DNA from: Dolomedes plantarius
Taxonomy: Eukaryota > Arthropoda > Arachnida > Araneae > Dolomedidae
Reading direction: 5' to 3'
DNA length: 64,000 nt
Assembly (NCBI GenBank): GCA_907164885.2
Contig: OU015499.1
Coordinates: 145,075,154-145,139,153 of the forward strand
Below, piece after piece: positions 21,989 to 32,586 of the stretch (its first letter is position 1; every line of letters begins with the position of its first letter). The notes beneath the pieces were generated by a model, which was given only the letters and a program-made list of their open reading frames with translations, was not told the origin of the DNA and searched no databases. Both the position numbers and the translations under genes were made by a program.

Positions 21989-22454
21989 ATTTACGAACGA
22001 ACTGCAGCAGACGATTAATTCCACATATCAACGGAGCATAGACACAACACCTTTTGAGTTACTTTTTGGTACGAAGATGAATGTAGGAGATCTGAATAAA
22101 CTCAAAGAAATGATCGAGATCGAATTTTAAGCTAATTTTGAAGCTCAAAGAGATGAACTGAGAAAGCATGCAAACCAACAGATTTTTAAAATCCAAGAAG
22201 AAAACCGGAAGACGTATAACTTGCGAAGAAAAGAACCACAACCTTATAGACTTAACGATTTAGTCGCTATAAAAAGAACTCAGTTCGGACCGCTCTTAAA
22301 ACTAAAATCGAAATATTTAGGACCCTACAAAATCAATAAGGTTAAAGGAGGCAACACCTACGACATGGTCAAAGAAGGAAGTCATGACGGACCTAACTAC
22401 ACGACGACATGCGTTGAATTTCTAAAACCATGGTATATCATGCCAAAATATTAA
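21936..22454 (+). pseudogene. Gypsy integrase C-terminal half
   Basis: One frame with a single TAA at 22128. Begins PYQFFSKLSLENPAQW, then TYQRSIDTTPFELLFG, typical of Gypsy integrase after the catalytic Glu. It continues RDELRKHANQQ, RLNDLVAIKRTQFGP, KYLGPYKINKV and VEFLKPWYIMPKY. The zinc-binding N-terminus and the catalytic DD are absent, lost with RT at the junction near 21936. Followed by about 240 bp without a gene before the right LTR. Confidence 0.85.
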
Positions 22455-22697
22455 TGAAAAAAACGTATCATCTCGAAAAGAAAATATTAGACTGTATTTT
22501 TGAAGACAAAAAGACTGCATTTTAAAGACGAACTGACTCATTTTTCGTTTTTAGAGCTAAGACGATAAGCTGTATATGTTTCAAACATTTGTTTCTTTTC
22601 AGATAATTTTGTACTTTTTCAGTCTTGCTGTTCGCTGTTTTTTTTTTGTATATTTGCAGTATCGTCTGGAGGGCCAGCCGAGTGTAAGAGGGCCGTG

Positions 22698-22995
22698 TGT
22701 GGGTTCCTGAACCTACGTCGGTCTGTGATACCTGCATATTCCACCAGTAGAGGACACTGTTATTCGTTTGCGCCGCTTCAGCTCAACTAACGAAGAGATC
22801 TGGCAACCCCAGTCAGTCAGACGTTGGACGGCGATAAGCTATGACGCGCTTGTCTGTTAGACTCCTTCATTAGTCTATAATGTTATTAATTAACGACGTT
22901 TTTTTGTAAATATCTTTTGTAAATAATAAGTTTTCATTAAATGTTAGTGTAGTTAAAATAGTAATTGTTTTAAATCACCGCACGGTTATCCTGAC

Positions 22996-22999
<4 letters not shown>
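22698..22999 (+). repeat. Right LTR of the Gypsy element
   Basis: 302 bp, TGTGGG...CCACA. Differs from the left LTR by scattered substitutions and small deletions, for example loss of 13 bp near GTCTGTTAGACTCC. Preceded by a weak purine-rich stretch (GAGTGTAAGAGGG) as candidate polypurine tract. Confidence 0.85.

Positions 23000-23058
<59 letters not shown>
23000..23058. repeat. (CA)n(TA)n microsatellite
   Basis: CA units followed by about 20 TA units directly after the right LTR. It mirrors the (TA)n(TG)n tract before the left LTR. Confidence 0.9.
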
Positions 23059-23060
<2 letters not shown>

Positions 23061-24005
23061 TCGTTGTTATCTCATTCATTTCTATGGAAATAATTGATAA
23101 CTCCACTTGCAAGACACGGCTGAAGGAATTTCGTCTGCATAAGAGCCACTGATTTGCAGAAATATGTCGAGGGGAAAACTTAGGTACATTGTAGCCGCAT
23201 CAAGTTCATCTTGTTTTAAGATGCGAAAAATTTTCTACAACGAGTATTTATGACCGTCTCTAAGAAAAGGAGATCGAACTTTCACTTTCATTTTGAGCCT
23301 GCTAAAATAAAGAAAAGGGTTTTTTCTCAAAGTCAAATGAGTCAGTGTTCTCCGCACATTTTCTTTTCATTTCATTTTTCCGGTGATGCCGATTTACTTT
23401 TTTCCGTCATTCATATTTTTTTCCATACTTTACTAGTGAGGAGCGCTGCATTGTCTGCTGTCTGCATGGCGTAATAGGGATCGACACCCCTCCAACCTGT
23501 CAGTGTCCCGACCATGAAACCTTGGGAGGAAATCTCAAACAGTGATTATTAAAGATTTTCTAAAAAATTTTCGTTGGAAAAAAAATACGTCACAAATTGC
23601 GAGATTCAAGTTCTATTAATGAATCCTATTATAGTTCACCTAAATGTATCATTTTACCAATTCCTTTTTTTATACCAAATGTCCATATTTTGTTTGCCTA
23701 GATTATTTCAAAAGCATTCATTTAATTCTTTTACAAACGCAGAAGCGTTATCCTCAAACGCGTGTAAGTTCGAAATGATATTCTTAAAGTTTAGAAATTT
23801 CTCCAAAGGAGATAGAATTTTCCTTTAGACCACGATGTTTCTACAAAATAAATTTTCCTACCGATGCTTCCACATTCTTATGAATTTTAGATACACCCGT
23901 GTTTTTGTGGACGAGATTAAATTTAATTTGATGTAAGGCACAAAATTTATCACATAGGATAGCGGCCCAGCAAATTGCTAAACAAACAAATTCATAAAAA
24001 CTTTC
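23059..24005. other. Intervening region, no gene seen
   Basis: AT-rich, unique in the window. The frames at 23250-23474 and 23574-23828 lack any recognisable domain. The last 8 bases (23998-24005) are the TSD of the adjacent MITE. Confidence 0.45.
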
Positions 24006-24623
24006 GGTACTTTTCCGTTAGACGGGCGCAATTTATATATCGCCAAATATGGCTCTTTTGTTTAATTAATTGTAACTCCGGTGATACGTTTAAGTGAAAG
24101 AACAAAATATATAAGAAAGCATTCATTTTCTTCTTTAAGTAAATAATTAGCTAGGAGGCCAAAAATCTTTAATGCTCTTCAAGATGTCTTCAAAATGACC
24201 CTCTTTTTGTCGTCGCCTATGAAATTCAGCCTGTATGATTGCAAATGGTGGCGTGCCGTTCCTCGGTGTTTTTTCATGTCGCCATACGGTGGTGCTTCAT
24301 CGCAACTGCTAAATATTTTGTGCGATTGTGAAGAAAGCTGATAAAATTTGTGGTTAATTTGTTTCCAATTTTTATTCATGCGAATTTCGGGGTTATATAG
24401 CTGGGTCTCTGAACTTAATCGTGTTCTCTCACATGATTTATACTCGTTGATGTATCATTTTCTTCCAACGTTTCGTGTGCAACAATGCTTCTTCGAAATT
24501 TCGTCCATCTATTACCTATTAAACTGATTTCCTAGGGTTGTTATGTTGGCGACTTTTCATAGTCGCCAATGGCGATACTTAATAGGACGAACGCCAAATG
24601 CGCCCGACTAACGGAAAAGTGCC
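24006..24623. mobile_element. Merlin-like MITE with 8-bp TSD
   Basis: 618 bp. TIRs GG(T/C)ACTTTTCCGTTAG with CGGGCGCA following; flanked by AAACTTTC (23998-24005 and 24624-24631). The GG...CC ends, 8-bp TSD and internal CGCCAAAT motifs resemble the Merlin at 4861-6017, although the termini differ. hAT is the alternative, but its ends usually start CA. Non-coding. Confidence 0.7.
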
Positions 24624-24631
24624 AAACTTTC

Positions 24632-25539
24632 TTTAAATACCAATCGGACTTCGTCTTATAATGTGAAACGTCACTTTCAGAGGTTTCCTCTCTGATTACC
24701 ATTACCACTCACAGTGAGAACAGATGATCCCAGGTCCTGTCCAAATATATTGCAAGACTCGGGAAAGAGCCCATTATTCCGTAGACAAGACTTGGTGTAC
24801 TTTAGAAATTTTAAACATTTTTCAACATCACAGTTCAAAATTATATATTTCATACATAAAATTTGAGACGATATGTAATATAAAAGAATATAAAAGTATA
24901 ATTAGATGTTCCATGCATTAAATATTACTTGATCTGCACATTACAAAAAAAAAAAACTTTTAATAAAATAATAAAAAAATAAATTAATTTAAAATAATTA
25001 AAAGAGAGACAAAAGCGAAAATTAATCCAGTCTCGTATGGATCCGTAAAATATTTATTTATATATCATAATTCATATTTATTTCCTCATTTACAGAACAC
25101 AGTGGATGTAGAAAAAGGAGTTAAGTCTTCAAAATTATAATCAAATAATAGGCAAAAACAAAAAACCAGAAGTATCGTATAAGTCACATTTCAGAACACC
25201 CTTTCTTGCAGTATAAACAGGTATATTAACAGGTTAATTTACTTCAATCACTTTGGTGGGTCAAATATATTGCAAGCCCTCAGAGATCGTAGGTGATGAC
25301 CGATATCGCATTGATATATTTAAAAAAATTTAATAATGTCATAAAACACTAAATTCCAAAACAAAATTATATGCGATATGTCCTCTAAACAAAGACCTTC
25401 AAACCTGAGTTTGAACTCCATTTTCACCACGGTGGGAAAAAAATGTCTTTGCGCCAAAAAATCCCGTTTCATACGATAGAGATGGTTACATCCCTGAATG
25501 AGTAGGGATATACGTTTTTCATCTGTTCTTAAGCCATTA
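24632..25539. other. Intervening region, no gene seen
   Basis: Very AT-rich 3' flank of the zinc-finger gene (which runs on the minus strand). The ATTTATTTATATATC stretch near 25050 and similar tracts could serve as the gene's poly(A) region, but no single signal stands out. Confidence 0.4.
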
Positions 25540-25772
25540 TCCTATCTCTTATACCCATCATATGAAAGGGTATTTCTTTTTAAAGTATCATCTGCAGAAA
25601 TTCTTTTCTCACATATAGTGCAATCGAAAGATTTCTCTTTTGTATGGGTACGGAGATGAGTATTCAAACCTCACTGCAAGGAAAATATTTTCTCTCACAT
25701 AGAGGATGAGACTTCTCCTATGTGTAGGTACAAACATGTTTTTTTAAATCATCGAATTCAGAAAACCTTTTC
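25540..25772 (-). pseudogene. Decayed C-terminal zinc fingers of the C2H2 gene
   Basis: Downstream of the stop of the 332-residue zinc-finger ORF, the minus strand still reads finger remnants across several stops: FSEFDDLKKHVC, then EKSHPLCE, then HLRTHTKEKSFDCTICEKR and SADDTLK. About two or three further fingers once existed. The present stop (TGA) lies inside the linker or start of finger ten. An earlier, longer protein is implied. Confidence 0.65.
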
Positions 25773-26771
25773 TCACGTATCATGCAGACCAAAAGACTTT
25801 CCACCGTGGGAAAGGACATGTTTTTTCATATACCCCTTCGATGAAAATCTTTTCTCACATACAGTGCATGCAAAAGGTTTATCTCCAGTGTGGGTGCGGA
25901 AATGTGCTTTTAAAGCACAATGGTGAGAAAATGCTTTGTCGCATACACTACAGGCGAAAGGTTTTTCTCCTGTGTGGGTGCGGAGATGCATATTTAAGGT
26001 GTACTGTTGAGAAAATGCTTTCCCACATAATGTGCAGGCGTAAGGTCTCGTGTGGACGCGGAGATGTCCTTTTAAATCACGCCGATCAGAATATCTTTTC
26101 CCACATACAGTGCAGGCGAAAGGTCTCTCTTCTGCGTGGGTGCGGAGATGGGTCATTAAAGTACAACGTTGAGAAAATCCTTTCCCACATTCAGTGCAGA
26201 CGAAAGGTTTTTCTCCTGTGTGGGTGCGGAGGTGTGCTTTTAAAGTATCCAGTATAGAAAATCTTTTCTCACATACAGTGCAGGCGAAAGGTTTCTCCCC
26301 TGTGTGAATACGGAGATGTACGATTAAAGCACTGTGTACAGAAAATCTTTTCCCACATACAGTGCAGGCGAAAGATTTGAAAGGTCTCTCTCCTGTGTGG
26401 ATGCGTAAATGACTTATTAAATGACTCTGTTGCGAAAATCTTTTCTCACATACAGTGCATGCAAAAGGTTTCTCTCCCGTGTGGAGGCGGAGATGTCTGC
26501 TTAAACTACCCACTTGAGAAAATGTTTTCTCACATACAGTACAGGCGAAAGGTTTATCTCCCGTGTGGACGCGGGGATGTGTTTCTTCACCTAAATTACA
26601 TTCCAAATTTCTTTCATCGGTGCGATGGGGAATATGTGCACTGGAACTTTTTACATTTTGACTAATTATACAAGTGTCACATGGAGTAGATTCATCTTTG
26701 GCTTTAGTAGGGTTCTGCTTGCAGGAATGGCATTCATTAGAAAGTCTATTTACGCTGGAAACACACGACAT
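25773..26771 (-). CDS. C2H2 zinc-finger protein, nine fingers
   Basis: 332 residues, probably a nuclear DNA-binding transcription factor. Residues 1-70 are a non-finger N-terminus (MSCVSSVNRLSNECHSC). Then nine tandem C2H2 fingers with the pattern FACTVCEKxFS-x5-L-x2-HLRxH: about 72-94, 100-122, 131-153, 159-181, 187-209, 215-237, 241-263, 269-291 and 297-319. Most linkers are HTGEKP. Exceptions are a longer one before finger 3 (TGERPFKS), TRP lacking two residues before finger 7, and AEERP before finger 6. Start chosen at ATG 26771: an in-frame TAA lies shortly upstream and a strong splice acceptor precedes at about 26891, so this may be the last exon of a multi-exon gene. No KRAB, BTB or ZAD domain is visible. 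Target DNA unknown. Confidence 0.88.
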   Translation of the reverse strand: MSCVSSVNRLSNECHSCKQNPTKAKDESTPCDTCIISQNVKSSSAHIPHRTDERNLECNLGEETHPRVHTGDKPFACTVCEKTFSQVGSLSRHLRLHTGEKPFACTVCEKRFSQQSHLISHLRIHTGERPFKSFACTVCGKRFSVHSALIVHLRIHTGEKPFACTVCEKRFSILDTLKAHLRTHTGEKPFVCTECGKGFSQRCTLMTHLRTHAEERPFACTVCGKRYSDRRDLKGHLRVHTRPYACTLCGKAFSQQYTLNMHLRTHTGEKPFACSVCDKAFSHHCALKAHFRTHTGDKPFACTVCEKRFSSKGYMKKHVLSHGGKSFGLHDT

Positions 26772-26888
26772 TTGCTCTTCTGGAATGCGGACGTTCCTTT
26801 ACTCGAAGACTAGTAAATTGTAACTGCCAGCAATACGTTGACTTTCTGAATCTGCGGACACCACAAAGATTTTAAATTCCCACCTACA

Positions 26889-26910
26889 ATCTGAAAAGAG
26901 AGGAGAAAGG
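26889..26910 (-). other. Candidate splice acceptor for the zinc-finger exon
   Basis: On the minus strand a pyrimidine tract TTTCTCCTCTCTTTTCAG ends at 26891, followed by ATTGTAGGTGGG. This would start an exon at 26890, 119 nt before the ATG. Upstream exons were not identified. Confidence 0.5.
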
Positions 26911-28891
26911 AATTCATATGGGATATATTAACACTGTACCATCACGCATTTTTCTTATTTTTCACGTGAAATGAATAGCAATATACAAAAGTTTGTGCTA
27001 GAAAATGAGATACTATAAACTAATATGTTATAAATTACGTTTTGTTTTAAGCTACTGAGCATTTTTTATTTTAATTAGGGCACGAGGTTTCTTAGCCATT
27101 CTTATTGTTTTGTCCTGGTAGATCATAAGGACGCGCAGAGATTCGATATGTTTCGGTTTGTAGGGATGTTCCTAATACAGATGTTGGCCCGATGAATAAC
27201 ATAATGCTGTTTTAATACTTTTTCCCTTTACATTCATTTTAGTTATCCGTAATTAAAAATAATTTCATCATTTAGTTTAATGCTCCGAAAAATTCCAGTA
27301 ATGAACTTATGATGAATAAGCTCGTATACCATCAGATTAAAAAGTTTATAAATGTAATAAAATATATAAAATTATTACAGGAAATAACAACCAATATGCG
27401 GCTTATGGCTTTGTTTACACGTATTTGATTGGATTGTAGTTTGGTGGCTACAGATATTTTTCAGTGCGCTCTCTCCATATTTTAAATTGAACGTTGTGTA
27501 TATAATACATTAAAATTGGCAATAGTATATATTATTCAAATTTCTGTACGTTCATCTACGGTACAATAGTGCTTTTATATGATTCTCATTTTCAAACATT
27601 TCAAAGCAGTTATCAGTGGGCCTTTTGTAGTCTATGTGATATACGTCAGGAACACACGGCTGATAAAGTCTTTTTCAGACAAACACCCTATATATTAAAA
27701 AAATATTGCTGTATTCTAATTTTCTCATACCTTTTATATTTTACTATCAATTTAAAAGAAATATTATTTTTGGGGTGGGGTGAAGGGGATTTACATTTAT
27801 ATTAGGTTTTGAATTAAAGTTCAATTGTTTAAAAAAATGTTTTTGCATTTTTGTATTTTTCAAAATCTTTGTAAACAATTTTTTATATATCCTGATTTTG
27901 GCACGTCTCTCTCATTTGTCATTAATTTTTTTAACTTTCTCTATTTTGCAGGATGGATATATTCAAGGTTACATAAGCTTCTAAATTAAAATTTATTCTC
28001 ATAATGCTCCTTTATGCATTTCCATTGAAAAAATGTCTTTATTTTCTGTTATATTCACAGTGGATGGTAGGACAAAGAACCGTTAACAAAATCCATGACT
28101 AAAGAGAAATGCTAGGGATTTGTGACATTCTTTAAGATTGTATGATTAGAACTGAAAATATTTTTCAAATTCTGCTTTGCACACATCCACTGAGTAAGCT
28201 TTGTCAGCCCAAAGGAGACTACTACATAAATATGAAATGAACTAGAAATATGCATGCCTATAGAAATGTAAACTGCGACTACAAATGTGAATTGGGGACT
28301 TATTTTATTTTTCAAACACTCTTCAAACTTGTCGATAATATTAAAATAGTTTTGCTATACATCTAGCAAAATTAAGAGTTAGAATTATAAATATGAAATT
28401 AGACAAATTAAGAATAATTCGAATTACATTCTCATTATCATAAGTTACCTTTTTACTGGCTATTAAAATAAATAAAACAGTTGTATGATTCCGAGAATAT
28501 TGAAAACCGTTTTGTTCTTACACGATAGGGTAATCTCATAACATTTTTCATTTTGTGTATCAAGTCTAATGATTTTAAGATATCCCCATAGACTGGAATT
28601 CTTTTGCTTAGAATTCTACACAATACAGTTCAGTACTACAGGAAATCAGATGACTATTAAGTTATACCTATTTAAACACTTCTTGGTTAGAGAAAATAAC
28701 ACCTACATCTTCATTAATAATGAGATAAAAAAAAAGCAATCGTGAATATCAATAAATTTTCATGATAGAAATTTTAAAATGCCAAAAAGGAAGTACTGCA
28801 ATCATATAGAAACTTTCTACTATGCCTGACAAAATATAGCCACTCTGATTTCGAGCAAGTTTTAGTCGGAGCCACAGAGCTTGCGACTGAT
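26911..28891. other. Intervening region, no gene seen
   Basis: About 2 kb of AT-rich sequence upstream of the zinc-finger gene and before the Harbinger element. Short frames (27569-27805, 28112-28315, 28774-28974) show no domain. Probably intron or intergenic. Confidence 0.45.
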
Positions 28892-29225
28892 TTAGGGCCT
28901 GATTCACGACAAACACTTTTCTCCCGCAATCCTGTTTTCTTCCGCAAGTTTGCGGTGCGAAGGTAATTTGCCATTCACGACAAACGCGCAGAACGTTTTC
29001 TCCCGCAACACAAGGTCACTTCCTTGCGGACGCTACGTAGGTCTCGCAAGCGAAGGATAAACAGCAATGGCGGACGTCACAGCAATCGGTAGGCTTCGAA
29101 AGCGGCGAATTAATTTATCATTAAAAAATGAATGAAGATTCCGCGATGCAGACGATCCATATCAAATGAATGAAAATGAGTTCGTGAAACGTTTTCGTTT
29201 GTCACGGATGGCTGTAAGAGATCTA

Positions 29226-30440
29226 CACTCAAGAGCCAAAACATTATGACCACCTGTCAATAACGAATTGGCCTACCTTTGGCGTGCAACACAGCTTCAA
29301 CCCGCCTTGGCATAGATGCCACAAGTCCTTGGTAGATGGCCGGAGACAGATTGTACCAGATGTTTAAGCAACGGTCACGCAAATCCGAGATATTGCGAAC
29401 TGGTGGTCTTTGAACTCTGAGCTGCCGTCCCATGACATCCCAAATGTGTTCTATCGGATTGAGATAGGGTGAGTTAGGTGGCCAGGACATTAACTGGAAT
29501 TCAGCATCATGTTCCTGGAACCACTCCAACACAATTTTAGCCTTGTGACACGGGGCGTTGTCCTGTTGGAACATTCCATTTCCAGCTGGAAAAGCAGAGG
29601 CCATGTAAGGGTGCAACTGGTCCGCAATGATGTTCAGATACCCTGTAGCATCCATGGTCTGCTCTACCACAACCACGGGTCCCAGAGACGCCCAAGAGAA
29701 CGTCCCCCAAAGCATAATACCGCCACCATCGGCCTGTGTATGACCTACTGTACATTGAGGGAGCAACAGTTCGCCTGGAAGACGGCGTATCCTGACACGG
29801 CCATCGGCGTGATGAATGACAAACCGTGATTCATCTGACCAGGCAACTCTCTTCCACTGATCCATGGACCAGTCACGATGTTCCCTGGCCCAGCGCAGGC
29901 GCAGTTGGCGATGACGCTTGGTCAGCAAAGGCACACGAGTGGGACGTTTGCTGTGTAGCCCCATATCCAACAGTGTCCGCTGAACAGTGTGCTGCGATAC
30001 TATTCTACTTGGCCCTGCATTGTATTGGGCTCTCAGCGGAGCCACTGTCTGGCTCCGGTTTTGGTTCACCATGCGAGACAGTCTCCGACGACCTTTTTCT
30101 TTGATAGCGTATGGACGTCCAACACCATGTCGTCTACTGCTGGTTTCACCGTCATTCATCCACTTTGCATAAGTACTAACAACTGTAAGTCGCGAACAAC
30201 CCACGAGTCGTGCAGTTTCGGAAATACTTGTTCCGAGCCTTCGAGCCATTACAATCTGCCCTCTATCAAAGTCGCTTAGATCCGCAGCCTTTCCCATCAC
30301 GCACAGAAGTAAGTGAAAGAATGATTCTTCAGACTCTCCAGCAGCAGTTAAATACCACTTCCACCTGATCACGTGACTTCCACGTCATCCAGGCGAATTC
30401 ATTGCAAAATGTAGGGGTGGTCATAATGTTTTGGCTCTTA
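29226..30440 (-). mobile_element. Tc1/mariner element, DD36E (Incomer-like)
   Basis: Left TIR CACTCAAGAGCCAAAACATT follows TA (29224-29225). At the right the TIR complement ends ...TTTTGGCTCTTA, without the terminal GAGTG and TA; a 20-bp inverted copy of TIR sequence follows (30441-30460). Inserted in exon 1 of the Harbinger transposase. The encoded transposase is intact, but the damaged right end probably prevents mobility. Confidence 0.85.
29257..30297 (-). CDS. Tc1/mariner DD36E transposase, uninterrupted
   Basis: 346 residues if started at Met 30295-30297 ([20 protein letters not shown]); an in-frame upstream Met at 30370-30372 would add 25 residues running into the TIR. HTH motifs: [36 protein letters not shown]; a GRP hook in [10 protein letters not shown]. 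Catalytic residues: [25 protein letters not shown] and [13 protein letters not shown] count 36 residues between the second Asp and the Glu, matching the DD36E (Incomer) group known from the literature. No stop or frameshift. Confidence 0.93.
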   Translation of the reverse strand: MGKAADLSDFDRGQIVMARRLGTSISETARLVGCSRLTVVSTYAKWMNDGETSSRRHGVGRPYAIKEKGRRRLSRMVNQNRSQTVAPLRAQYNAGPSRIVSQHTVQRTLLDMGLHSKRPTRVPLLTKRHRQLRLRWAREHRDWSMDQWKRVAWSDESRFVIHHADGRVRIRRLPGELLLPQCTVGHTQADGGGIMLWGTFSWASLGPVVVVEQTMDATGYLNIIADQLHPYMASAFPAGNGMFQQDNAPCHKAKIVLEWFQEHDAEFQLMSWPPNSPYLNPIEHIWDVMGRQLRVQRPPVRNISDLRDRCLNIWYNLSPAIYQGLVASMPRRVEAVLHAKGRPIRY

Positions 30441-30460
30441 CATTATGACCACCCCTACAT
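30409..30460. repeat. 20-bp perfect inverted repeat at the transposon's right end
   Basis: Left arm 30409-30428 (ATGTAGGGGTGGTCATAATG, within the right TIR), 12-nt spacer TTTTGGCTCTTA, right arm 30441-30460 the exact complement. The right arm is foreign to the Harbinger exon, which resumes at about 30464. Confidence 0.88.
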
Positions 30461-31484
30461 GCATGTGAGGAACTGAGACCACATTTGCAGTCTGTACACG
30501 GCGGTTATTCAATAGAAATGCTGGTATGTTCAATGTTTTGATTCTTATTCTTCCAGTTTTAAGCATATTAATTAAAAAATAATTCTGTAAAGGGGACAGT
30601 ACACCTTTTAAAATGGTCCATATATTGATTTTTAGAATTTTATGTCATTGGATAGGGCATTTTAGGTCTTTAGATGTATTGATTTTTTAAATCTCAAAGT
30701 TGAGTCAAATATTTAGTATTGGGTAAACAATTGACTCAACTTTGACTTACTATGTTTTTCATTCTTACTTTATAATTTCCCTATGAACAGATTAATGTAA
30801 GAATACTAATATATGTAATGCTGTGTATATGATCGGTTTGTGAAACGATTATTTGTAATAACTATATCATGTGGCTTAAATAGCTTTACTTATATACTTG
30901 TATTGTTTATATAGGTCCTCAGCAGCCTACAGGTCTTGGGAACAGGAAGTTTTCAAAGTGCTGTTTCAAACACAAACCTTTCCCAAATATCGCAGCCAAC
31001 TCTTTCAAGAAATGTAAACAAATTTACAAAAGGTCTATGTAAAATTTTAAAAAATCATGTACAGTTTCCGCAGAAAAGTAATGAGCTGCTGCAAACAAAA
31101 GAAAACTTCTATTTAAACACTGAATTTCCAAATTGTGTAGATGCTGTTGACTGCACACATGTGAATATCATCAAACCAACAGATTTTGATTGGTTTGTTT
31201 CCATTAACAGGAAAAGCAAATACTCAATAAATGTGCAAATGGTAAGTAAATCCTGTTTATCTTAAACTATTAAAAAGTGATGGTGCATTTCACATATTTC
31301 AGTCAGTGTATAACCATAGGTGCCCATAAGAGTACTTACAGGGGCAGGGGGGGGGGGAGAAAAACAACTGATGAGCACTAAAAAGCATGAAACTGGTCTT
31401 GGAATACTGTTGATATGCGAAGGAAAATTTACTTGCATTTGTCTTTATCGGATTATTCTATTGATAATAATACTGAATAATATA

Positions 31485-32586
31485 CAGTGGATGCTCGTTA
31501 ATTCGAACTCAAAGGTTCTCAGAAAAAAGTTCGAATTATCCGATGTTAAGAGAAAATATATCACTTTAAAGTGTATCACTGAAGTAGAAAAATCTCCTAG
31601 TATGTATAACCCCAGAAAACATACTATACTATGCTATCTAAAATTAAACATATTAAAAAGCAATACAGATTTACCTTAATCATAAAATGAAGCAGAAGAT
31701 ATGCAGGAGAAAGTAAACTTTAATTAAAAATATGAATTACACTTTTGGGAAAAACTGTAAAATGGATGTTTGGTTTTGTTTATGATGTTTGCATTGTTCA
31801 GCCAGCTTCTCAATTGATGTTTGCATTGTTCAGCCAGCTTCTCAATTTGAAGTAAACATTTCAATTCATTTTCAGAGGAAGGTTCCATCTGAATAAATGC
31901 TTTCAGAGTTTTAATACAGTCCATTATGACTTGATCATTAGGATGCTTAACAGTCTCTGCATTCTCATCTGATTTCAATAAGGTCTCTTCTATTTCATCT
32001 TCTCGGATAGTTTTTATTATGTCATCATCGCTCAGTTTTCCACGTCTTCATCTACCCTTACATATTCAGAAAAAGTAACGTTATCACCGTTAAATTTTTT
32101 GAATTCAGATCTTCTTTTTCAAATCTGTATCAATATCATCACATTCTTCGATATGATTGTTCTCTTCGGCGTGCATGAATTTAGCATGACAAACGCAATT
32201 ACTAATTGTGCTTTCTTTAACAACATCGCATGTGGCGTATAAATCACTTATAGCTGTCAGCATAGTAATGTCGTAATTTTCATCACAATCTAAACAAAAA
32301 TACAATAGCCACTAACATTTAGCGGAAATGCAATAGTCTAGGAAGGCAGGCATGTGCCTCTTTACACAGAAAAGAAATTCAGATGATTTTGACACACAAA
32401 ATAATAAATACAGCGTGTATTTTCTCCTTAAACGAGGAAAAAGAAATTTTATTTGTCAAATTTTTAGTTTGAATTAATGAGATATTTTTTACATTAATCA
32501 CAATACAAGTTTTTGGGGGCCTTTGGATTAGTTCGAATTAACCAAAAGTTAGATTTAATCGAGTTCGACTTAACAAGCATCCACTG
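31485..32586 (-). mobile_element. Non-autonomous Tigger in a Harbinger intron
   Basis: 1102 bp, TIRs CAGTGGATGCTCGTTAATTC and near-complement, TA on both sides. Same family as the element at 62132-63544 (near-identical 3' half). It keeps only C-terminal transposase relics on the minus strand: TAISDLYATCDVVKESTIS (32105-32305) and IMDCIKTLKAFIQMEPSSE (31724-31978). DNA-binding and DDE regions are deleted. Confidence 0.85.

Larger units (their letters stand above)
16885..22999 (+). mobile_element. Gypsy LTR retrotransposon, chimeric and defective
   Basis: Two LTRs (16885-19477, split by a Tigger; 22698-22999), each TGTGGG...CCACA. Between them: Gag, two zinc knuckles, aspartic protease, the first residues of RT, a ~430-bp segment unlike any pol domain, then the C-terminal half of integrase. 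RT, RNase H and the N-terminal integrase core are absent, so it depended on another element even before the stops arose. TSD cannot be read because both flanks are simple repeats. Confidence 0.85.

Noticed and set aside
25841..26665. Plus-strand Cys-rich frames and regular ~84-bp repeats
   Set aside because: Antisense of the zinc-finger array; the periodicity comes from tandem C2H2 fingers, not a CRISPR array or satellite.
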